Source: Candidatus Rifleibacteriota bacterium (GTDB lineage: Bacteria > Riflebacteria > Ozemobacteria > Ozemobacterales > Ozemobacteraceae). Taken from it: 7,248 nucleotides of DNA. Below, piece by piece: positions 1-4,737 of the stretch. How positions within the stretch are numbered: position 1 is the first letter of the stretch; each line of letters starts with the position of its first letter. A model generated the notes under the pieces. It was not told the origin of the DNA and searched no databases. It worked only from the letters and a program-made list of their open reading frames with translations. The stretch lies in the NCBI GenBank assembly GCA_022704885.1, contig JAKJFO010000086.1, positions 1 to 7,248 on the forward strand, given 5' to 3'. The position numbers and the translations under genes were made by a program.

Positions 1-820
1 TTTCACGGGCGGTCTGGAGGCCGGTGATGCTCGGAACGCCGATTACGTCACCGTTGTGGGTCAGAATGAATGTTTTGCCCTGAGGGCTGGGCTGCAGGCT
101 GGAAGTAAAATCAGAGAGCTTTTCGAGCATGAGATTGAAGGTCAGAATGAACATCGAGCCATTCGCGCTTTCCAGTGGCAGGGAAGCCGCTATTCCTGGC
201 TGTTTGCTGGTATGCAGTATAAAGGGGTCGTTCCAGAAAATCGGGCAGGACGCAACTGTGGTCGCTTTGTCGGCAAAGCTTTTTGCGCCAAGATACCAGT
301 CGCGCGTTCGGGCATCGAAATCGTCTGCGTCTTCCCATTCTCTGAGAATTTCGCCAGAGGCGCTCAAAAACGCAAACTTCGCGTATCCTGGTTTGGCAGA
401 AAGGCCAACAATTCTTGAGAGAAACCCGTCGTTTTCAGCTCCAATTCGATTGGAAAACCCTTTTTTATTGCCGGTGCAAAGCGAAGTGATCTGCGGATAA
501 CCTTGAAGAATAGGCAGCACCAGCGCACGAAAGCGATCGATTTCTTCGGGCACCATTACCCCTGATTTTGCCCATTTCTGGGTTTGTCTGAGCGTGTTTG
601 CGATCGGATGAAAGAAAGAATCGAGTTTCTCTTCGATGACCTCGCCAGTTTTTTCGAAATAGCTTTTCTCAAGATCGCGAGCCACAATGGTACTTGCTGC
701 GATAGAGACAACGAGAACCACCGCTGAAATAATGACTGTCAGACATATCAGATTAATGAGCAGACTTGTCAGAATGGCAATGTGAAACTGTTTTGCAGAT
801 TTCTTCTCCTGGTTGTCCAT
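1..820 (-). CDS. Membrane-anchored Cache-domain sensor protein, N-terminal part (runs off the window)
   Basis: This minus-strand frame is open from an ATG at 820-818 to the window edge, giving 273 codons with no stop. A strong purine-rich ribosome binding site (GAGAGGGAG) lies directly upstream of the ATG. Residues 1-12 are charged. Residues 13-47 form one long hydrophobic membrane segment, followed by an amphipathic stretch (about 48-85). Residues 85-265 look like an extracytoplasmic double-Cache (dCache_1-like) ligand-sensing domain. The clearest marker is FDARTRDWYLGAK at 168-180, matching the Cache signature in which an Arg and a Trp-Tyr pair line the ligand pocket; it is followed by a second sub-domain ending in FILTHNGDVIGVP (251-263). 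Such receptors normally continue into a second membrane helix, often HAMP, and an output domain (chemotaxis, kinase, cyclase or phosphatase). That part lies outside the window, so the output is unknown. A weak minus-strand -10-like TACAAT sits at 861-856. Confidence 0.85.
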   Translation of the reverse strand, partial: MDNQEKKSAKQFHIAILTSLLINLICLTVIISAVVLVVSIAASTIVARDLEKSYFEKTGEVIEEKLDSFFHPIANTLRQTQKWAKSGVMVPEEIDRFRALVLPILQGYPQITSLCTGNKKGFSNRIGAENDGFLSRIVGLSAKPGYAKFAFLSASGEILREWEDADDFDARTRDWYLGAKSFADKATTVASCPIFWNDPFILHTSKQPGIAASLPLESANGSMFILTFNLMLEKLSDFTSSLQPSPQGKTFILTHNGDVIGVPSITGLQTARE

Positions 821-898
821 GACTCCCTCTCCCGGTCAAAAACGTCTGTCGCTTGATTGTATTCTAAAACTCCCGTTTTTCCTACAGAAAAGCCAGCT

Positions 899-1482
899 GT
901 GCGGCAACAACCCCGGACAAAATGTTTCTGTCTGTCAGAGGCCATAGTAGCTCGATCTGAGCGAAGGGCCGAACATGAACCCGGGGAGGGAACCGATGAG
1001 CTCTTATAACGCGAAGAATCCGACCGGAGGAGCGATTGTAAGGCGCGTCAAAGGAGTGCCCGACCCAAATCTTCACCTGCTGGAACGAATACTGACAACT
1101 GAAAATGTAAGAACCGCCTGGGAACGGGTAAGAGCCAACAAAGGCGCACCGGGAGTGGATAATGTTTCCATCGACCAGTTTCCGGATCGGTTCCGACCAC
1201 AGTGGAATGATATTCGTAAATCCATTCTGGCAGGCAGTTATAACCCATCACCTGTAAAAAGGGTTGATATTCCAAAGGCATCTGGCGGAACCCGCCCGTT
1301 GGGCATTCCATGTGTTCTTGACCGGCTGATACAACAGGCTATATGCCAGATTCTCATGCCTATCTTCGATCCGGGTTTCTCAGTGGGTGAAAATTCATTA
1401 TCCGGCCACGGCCCGATTAAGTTCATGAACCGCATGTCCGGTGGTGTTGGAAGGAGGGGGGAAAGCCCCCTCTTTACCCGAT
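899..1482 (+). mobile_element. Degenerate group II intron (retroelement remnant)
   Basis: The right boundary is well supported. Domain VI is intact and the element ends ...CCCGAT, with the branch adenosine at position -7. The left boundary is uncertain: GTGCG at 899-903 fits the GUGYG 5' consensus of group II introns, but only about 97 bases separate it from the RT start. Domains I-III, normally several hundred bases, are therefore missing. The stretch 935-995 (GTCAGAGGCCATAGTAG, GAGCGAAGGGCC) resembles the domain IV leader seen just before intron ORFs. The RT breaks off after residue 129, and about 45 bases later the RNA resumes at the end of domain IV and domain V. Intact elements of this type are about 2-2.5 kb; this one is about 0.6 kb. 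It cannot splice or encode a working enzyme. Its 3' end lies 10 bases from the vapC stop codon, in convergent orientation. Confidence 0.8.
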
Positions 1483-1589
1483 TCGATGGTCTTCATTTAT
1501 CGTTTTTTTCAGTTTTCCACGGGTTGAATAATGGAATATCACATCCCTGGAAATCACTTTCATTTCTTGTTACCAGAATCAAATTGTGA
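996..1589 (+). pseudogene. Group II intron reverse transcriptase/maturase, N-terminal fragment
   Basis: The ATG at 996 is preferred because GGGGAGGG (983-990) lies five bases upstream; an in-frame ATG at 975 would add seven residues. Residues 1-129 (996-1382) match the LtrA family. They contain the RT0 region AWERVRANKGAPGVD (41-55), RT1 KASGGTRPLGIP (94-105), and the start of RT2, DRLIQQAICQILMPIFDPGFS (109-129). In intact proteins RT2 continues as xSYGFRPGRSA; here the similarity stops. The frame then reads through the intron 3' end (FMNRMSGGVGRRGESP, the usual translation of domain V/VI) and on into DNA antisense to vapC, stopping at 1589. The YADD active site (RT5), the maturase domain X and any endonuclease are absent, so this is a dead fragment, although the frame happens to stay open. 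Confidence 0.88.
1427..1482 (+). other. Group II intron domain V remnant and intact domain VI
   Basis: Domain VI folds from 1449-1478. GG 1449-1450 pairs with CC 1477-1478, and 1451-1460 pairs with 1466-1475 with a GAAAG loop. A single unpaired adenosine at 1476 lies exactly seven bases from the intron end at 1482, as expected for the lariat branch point. Domain V is damaged: only its GAACCGC start and its 3' strand (CGCATGTCCGGTGGT) remain, directly fused, so the catalytic hairpin cannot form. Adding back a 15-base unit (CGGATGCGGAACCGC) after 1433 would recreate a normal hairpin with its two-base bulge. That reconstruction is inference. Confidence 0.75.
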
Positions 1590-1927
1590 GTTCTGGCAAT
1601 TGATGCAATCAAACCATCTATTGCTGCAAGCGTAAGACCCTCTTTTTCAGCAGTAGCCTGCATTTCACCCCAATTTTCAGAAACAGTCAAATCAACTGAA
1701 AGTATCCGGTCATTATAATCTTCAATCAATGTGTTGAGCCACTCCGTAAGCCTGGCTTTCTTCCTGGAACTTGGTAGCTTTGAAACACCTTTTCTGATTT
1801 CGCCAATGGTTAAAACACTTAAATAAAGCCTGTCAGATGGTGTCTCCTGAAGCCATTCAATCAGCAGCTTACTTGGACAAGGTTTTACAATCTCTGAAAC
1901 AACGCAGGTATCTACAAGGTATTTCAA
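1493..1927 (-). CDS. vapC: PIN-domain toxin of a type II toxin-antitoxin system (VapC/FitB-like ribonuclease)
   Basis: This is a 144-residue single PIN domain, the normal family size. The acidic residues that bind Mg2+ in PIN nucleases are all present: D6 (YLVDTCVVSE), E43 (TIGEIRKG), D104 (AAIDGLIAS) and D125 (TRNESDF). The predicted activity is metal-dependent cleavage of RNA, classically tRNA or rRNA for VapC toxins, which halts translation when the antitoxin is lost. The start codon is TTG at 1927-1925. It is chosen because it overlaps the antitoxin stop by four bases (TTGA), has AAGGAG (1942-1937) nine bases upstream, and gives the canonical N-terminus MKYLVDT. The overlap implies translational coupling and co-transcription with the antitoxin. 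All catalytic residues are intact, so the toxin is probably functional. The 3' end stops 10 bases short of the intron remnant. The RNA target cannot be predicted. Confidence 0.92.
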   Translation of the reverse strand: MKYLVDTCVVSEIVKPCPSKLLIEWLQETPSDRLYLSVLTIGEIRKGVSKLPSSRKKARLTEWLNTLIEDYNDRILSVDLTVSENWGEMQATAEKEGLTLAAIDGLIASIARTHNLILVTRNESDFQGCDIPLFNPWKTEKNDK

Positions 1928-2175
1928 AGGTCGATTCTCCTTGGGCCGTCTTTTTGTCGAGTAAACTCTAATTCAAGACTGGCTTTTGGACAAGAAAGTA
2001 AAAAATCCTTGAAAGAAGGTTTTGCAGATTGCAATTTCTCAAACTCTTCGACTGAAACAATAACGACAGCTTCAGCTCCATGTCTGGTAACATATTGAGG
2101 ACCATTCTTGATTGCTTCGTCAACAATCTGGCTAAATTTTGCCTTGGCATCCTGAAGTTTCCAGAATGATTTCAT
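1924..2175 (-). CDS. Phd/YefM-family antitoxin
   Basis: This 83-residue protein matches the antitoxin partner of VapC-type toxins. Residues 1-50 have the Phd/YefM DNA-binding dimer fold (WKLQDAKAKFSQIVDEAIKNG, then VTRHGAEAVVIVSVEEFEKL). Residues 53-83 (beginning SFKDFLLSCP and ending RQKDGPRRIDL) form the charged C-terminal arm that in this family wraps around and blocks the toxin active site. The ATG at 2175-2173 has GGGAGG (2187-2182) six bases upstream. It is the first gene of the operon; its stop overlaps the toxin start. By family precedent the protein represses its own promoter, more tightly when bound to toxin. The palindrome overlapping the promoter at 2211-2229 is the likely binding site. 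Confidence 0.92.
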   Translation of the reverse strand: MKSFWKLQDAKAKFSQIVDEAIKNGPQYVTRHGAEAVVIVSVEEFEKLQSAKPSFKDFLLSCPKASLELEFTRQKDGPRRIDL

Positions 2176-2210
2176 TTTCGGCCTCCCAAATTTTCATAGC
2201 CACCACATAC

Positions 2211-2229
2211 AGTCTAGTCAGACTAGTCT
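2211..2229. promoter_or_regulatory. Palindromic operator candidate overlapping the toxin-antitoxin promoter
   Basis: The sequence AGTCTAGTCAGACTAGTCT holds three AGTCT/AGACT units: AGTCT (2211-2215), AGACT (2220-2224) and AGTCT (2225-2229). The last two form a perfect 10-bp palindrome (AGACTAGTCT, 2220-2229); the first two form an inverted pair with a four-base gap. The block fills the -10 element and most of the spacer, so a bound protein would exclude RNA polymerase. Autorepression by the antitoxin is inferred from the family. Confidence 0.6.
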
Positions 2230-2239
2230 TGTTTGTCAA
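2211..2239 (-). promoter_or_regulatory. Sigma70-type promoter of the antitoxin-toxin operon
   Basis: On the minus strand a perfect -35 TTGACA (2239-2234) is followed by exactly 17 bases and a -10 TAGACT (2216-2211, four of six consensus positions). Transcription would start near 2204, about 29 bases before the antitoxin ATG. The spacing and position fit well. Confidence 0.7.
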
Positions 2240-2340
2240 GTAAAGACAGATGTGAGGCTTTGCGATATCTCAAAGGCGATTTTTCAGACTCTTTGCGATG
2301 ACAGGTCTTTGAGCTGCGCAGGAGTTGATCGATCGGATTG

Positions 2341-3393
2341 TCAGAGGCTGCCGATCAGGGTGATTTCGTTGCGGTCGTAGTAAAGATGCTTGATGATGAG
2401 ACGCGACAGCTGGTGTTTCTGTCTGAGTTCTTCGATGGCAGCCAGAATCGTTTCGGGTTCCTTGCCGCGGAACTTAACATTTACCACGAATTTGCGGCAG
2501 GCCTTCTGTTCGAGCCAGCGGTCGAGCAGGCCGAGGGTGGCCAGCGGCCTGACGATCATGTCGCAGAACATCCAGTCGACGGGCCTGGTCGGCATAAAAG
2601 CGTAACCGTTGTCGAGCGAATGCTCGCAGCGCGGGTGGCTTTCGACATGCGCTTTGAGATCGGCGAAATCGACGGCGATCACTCTGGCGCCACGCTTGAG
2701 TGCTGCCCAGGTCCAGCCGCCGGGAGCGGCGCCGAGGTCGATGCAGACATCGCCTTTGCGTGCTGAAACACCAGATTGTTGCCAGGCTTCTTCGAGTTTG
2801 TAATAAGAGCGGCAGGGGGCCTGCGAATCGTGCGGAATCGAGCCAGGAGTCATGCTGCGCATGAATGGCACGAAGCGGCCCATTTCTGTTTTGAATCTTT
2901 TTGCAGCGCTGACCCAGAGCTGATCAGTGTCGGTAAGAATGACTTGAACGACAAGGCAGGGTCGCTTTTCGTCGATGCTTTCCCAGGGCTGGTATTTTTC
3001 GAGAGTGCGCTTGCGGTATTTTGCCATGCGCTGCATGAACTTTTCGTGCAGCAGCGCCGCGCGCCCGCTCATGAATTCGTAATGCGTCGAGTCTTCGCTG
3101 TAAAAGTCAGGTGTGCAGCAGTGCAGGGTCCAGGGCAGCGGATTACTGTCGAGAACCGGGTCGAGTGCCGCGCCAAGCGACTGAATAAGATCAGCCAGCG
3201 ATGCGCCTTTAACCGCACTGCAGTTCGGCAGCCATTGTCTCGCAAAAATTGGTTCGTATCTGAGCCCGGAAGCATGTGATTCTCCTACTACCAGGCCTGC
3301 CGCAGGTGAATGAAAATGTTCACCGACTCCGGTGGCAGCCAGTTCGCGGCAAAGAGTTGCCTCCCAGCCGTTCGCGCACAGATAACCGTTCAA
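2341..3393 (-). CDS. rlmM: 23S rRNA 2'-O-ribose methyltransferase, RlmM family (FtsJ/RrmJ fold)
   Basis: With a TTG start at 3393-3391 the protein has 350 residues, near the 366 of E. coli RlmM, and begins NGYLCANGWEATLCREL, like the RlmM N-terminus. AGGA (3403-3400) lies six bases upstream. An in-frame GTG at 3447 would add 18 residues that do not resemble the family. Residues 1-180 are the N-terminal substrate-binding region. The C-terminal Rossmann methyltransferase has SAM motif I CIDLGAAPGGW (217-227). The K-D-K-E tetrad of RrmJ-like 2'-O-methyltransferases is complete: K199 (SYYKLEEA), D278 (FCDM), K307 (VNVKF) and E343 (RNEITL). In E. coli the enzyme methylates the ribose of C2498 in the peptidyl-transferase region of 23S rRNA; the same target is likely but not proven here. 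The insertion sequence 91 bases upstream separates it from the co-directional helicase gene. Confidence 0.88.
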   Translation of the reverse strand: MNGYLCANGWEATLCRELAATGVGEHFHSPAAGLVVGESHASGLRYEPIFARQWLPNCSAVKGASLADLIQSLGAALDPVLDSNPLPWTLHCCTPDFYSEDSTHYEFMSGRAALLHEKFMQRMAKYRKRTLEKYQPWESIDEKRPCLVVQVILTDTDQLWVSAAKRFKTEMGRFVPFMRSMTPGSIPHDSQAPCRSYYKLEEAWQQSGVSARKGDVCIDLGAAPGGWTWAALKRGARVIAVDFADLKAHVESHPRCEHSLDNGYAFMPTRPVDWMFCDMIVRPLATLGLLDRWLEQKACRKFVVNVKFRGKEPETILAAIEELRQKHQLSRLIIKHLYYDRNEITLIGSL

Positions 3394-3425
3394 TTTATTT
3401 CCTGCTGCCAGATGATTTCTCCGAT

Positions 3426-3448
3426 TGTGGGTATACGTATATACCACA
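3426..3448. repeat. Imperfect palindrome upstream of rlmM
   Basis: The core GGTATACGTATATACC (3430-3445) has perfect six-base arms around CGTA. Counting TGTGG (3426-3430) and CCACA (3444-3448), the symmetry extends to 23 bases with one extra base in one arm. It lies 33-55 bases upstream of the preferred rlmM TTG start and about 35 bases from the insertion sequence. It could be an operator or an AT-rich promoter core. If the alternative GTG start at 3447 is used, it would be coding. Confidence 0.45.
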
Positions 3449-3483
3449 GTTCAAAACCTTCTGCCAGAAGATACCACCGCTGG

Positions 3484-3502
3484 CAGGGCAAACGCATTAA
3501 AA
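3484..3502 (+). repeat. Left terminal inverted repeat of the insertion sequence
   Basis: The sequence CAGGGCAAACGCATTAAAA pairs with the right end, with one mismatch at position 14. The left edge overlaps a CTGCCAG/CTGGCAG inverted pair (3461-3467 and 3480-3486) that straddles the insertion point. Confidence 0.9.
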
Positions 3503-3567
3503 ATGCAGTTGTACTTTTTGTTCGGCTATGGTAGGCAGGTTGAATCTTACTTTGAAAGGAATTCATC

Positions 3568-4695
3568 TTGTCATCAAAACTCCACCTAAAAGCTATCAAG
3601 AAACATTTTGCTGAGCTGAAAGACCCGCGAATAGATAGAAAGAAGCTTCATTCATTATCAGATATTCTCATAATTGCCATCTGTGCAGTGATTTGCGGAG
3701 CAGAAGAGTGGTCAGAGATAGAGTTGTTCGGGAAAGCCAAGAAAAAGTGGTTTAAAAGCTTTTTGCAGATACCAAATGGCATTCCGTCCCACGATACTTT
3801 TTCCAGAGTATTTTCCCGCCTCGCTCCGGCAGAGTTTCAGAAGTGTTTTTTGAGCTGGCTAGATTACCTGAAAAGCTCAACCAGCCTTGATATTATTGCG
3901 ATTGACGGCAAAACAGTAAGAAATTCATTCGACAAAGCTTCTAGCAAGGCTGCGATACACATGGTCAGTGCTTGGAGTAGCAACAATGGCTGCGTTCTTG
4001 GCCAAGTAAAAGTAGATGAGAAGTCCAATGAAATTACGGCGGTACCCAAGCTACTTGAGATTCTTGAGTTGTCTGATTGCGTTGTCACAATGGACGCAAT
4101 GGGTTGTCAAAAGGAGCATGCAGCAAAGATTATCAGCAAAGGTGGCGATTACATATTTGCCCTGAAGGGCAACCAAGGGCACTTTCACGAAGAAGTGAAA
4201 AGCTTTTGCGAAGATGCAATTAACAGCGATTTCGATGGCATAGACCAGAAAACTTTTCAGACAACAGAAAAAGGGCATGGGAGAATAGACATTCGTCGTT
4301 ATCACTTAATAACAGATCTGAGTTGGTCCAAAAAAGCAGCCGAATGGTGCGGGTTAAAAGCCGTAGGTATTGTTCGATCAACCAGAAAAATAGAAGGCAA
4401 GGAAACAAATGAGACAAGAATGTATTGCACTTCTTTAGTTGACGCGAAAGCCTTTGCACGTGGAATTCGGAAACACTGGAATGTCGAGAATCAGCTGCAT
4501 TGGGTGCTAGACGTCGCTTTCAAAGAAGATAAATGCCGCATAAGAAAGGATAATGCACCGGAGAATTTCTCAATCTTGCGACACATAGCTCTAAATCAGC
4601 TGAAAAAAGAAAAATCCATCAAAAATGGCATCAAATCGAAACGTTTAAAGGCTGGCTGGGACGAGCAATATCTGCTTCAGGTGCTACTTGCATGA
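3568..4695 (+). CDS. ISAs1-family transposase
   Basis: This is an intact 375-residue DDE (RNase H-fold) transposase that cuts at the element ends and joins them to target DNA. Residues 8-100 carry the N-terminal ISAs1 region (HFAELKDPRIDRKKLHSLSD, then LIIAICAVICGAEEWSEIE). The first catalytic aspartate is D113 (IIAIDGKTVRNS), the second D176 (VTMDAMGCQKEHA), and the glutamate is E307 in RKHWNVENQLHWVLDVAF. IFALKGNQ (196-203) is a further family hallmark. The start is TTG at 3568-3570 with AAGGA (3556-3560) seven bases upstream; the N-terminus MSSKLHLKAIKKHF fits the family. There is no frameshift or internal stop, so the element may be active. The more AT-rich codon use, compared with the flanking helicase and rlmM, is consistent with recent acquisition. 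Confidence 0.95.
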   Translation: MSSKLHLKAIKKHFAELKDPRIDRKKLHSLSDILIIAICAVICGAEEWSEIELFGKAKKKWFKSFLQIPNGIPSHDTFSRVFSRLAPAEFQKCFLSWLDYLKSSTSLDIIAIDGKTVRNSFDKASSKAAIHMVSAWSSNNGCVLGQVKVDEKSNEITAVPKLLEILELSDCVVTMDAMGCQKEHAAKIISKGGDYIFALKGNQGHFHEEVKSFCEDAINSDFDGIDQKTFQTTEKGHGRIDIRRYHLITDLSWSKKAAEWCGLKAVGIVRSTRKIEGKETNETRMYCTSLVDAKAFARGIRKHWNVENQLHWVLDVAFKEDKCRIRKDNAPENFSILRHIALNQLKKEKSIKNGIKSKRLKAGWDEQYLLQVLLA

Positions 4696-4696
4696 A

Positions 4697-4715
4697 TTTT
4701 AGTGCGTTTGCCCTG
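4697..4715 (-). repeat. Right terminal inverted repeat of the insertion sequence
   Basis: Read on the minus strand this is CAGGGCAAACGCACTAAAA, matching the left repeat at 18 of 19 positions. It begins one base after the end of the transposase stop codon. Confidence 0.9.
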
Positions 4716-4737
4716 GCACTATTTATGGTTTGTGCAG

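Larger units (their letters stand above)
3484..4715 (+). mobile_element. Complete insertion sequence of the ISAs1 family
   Basis: This 1232-bp element is bounded by terminal inverted repeats: left CAGGGCAAACGCATTAAAA (3484-3502) and right 4697-4715, matching at 18 of 19 positions with the first 13 perfect. It holds one full-length transposase gene reading plus, opposite to its neighbours. Size and structure fit ISAs1. The ten bases outside each end (CCACCGCTGG left, GCACTATTTA right) do not match, so the 8-10 bp target duplication usual for the family is missing. It sits in the gap between the helicase stop (22 bases away) and the rlmM start. Confidence 0.9.

Noticed and set aside
56..500. 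Plus-strand ORFs of 120 and 123 codons
   Set aside because: They are antisense to the Cache-domain reading frame, overlap each other in different frames, and show no recognisable domains or ribosome sites.
1455..1475. G-run/C-run hairpin followed by TTT as a rho-independent terminator
   Set aside because: It is better explained as intron domain VI: the bulged adenosine is exactly seven bases from the intron end and the T-run is only three bases.
2258..2299. Direct repeat CTTTGCGAT (2258-2266 and 2291-2299)
   Set aside because: There are only two nine-base copies with unrelated flanks, and no hairpin or T-run that would make a terminator for rlmM. It is probably chance.
2338..3279. Plus-strand ORFs of 142 and 167 codons opposite rlmM
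   Set aside because: They mirror the conserved rlmM frame and are composition-driven shadows with no family resemblance.
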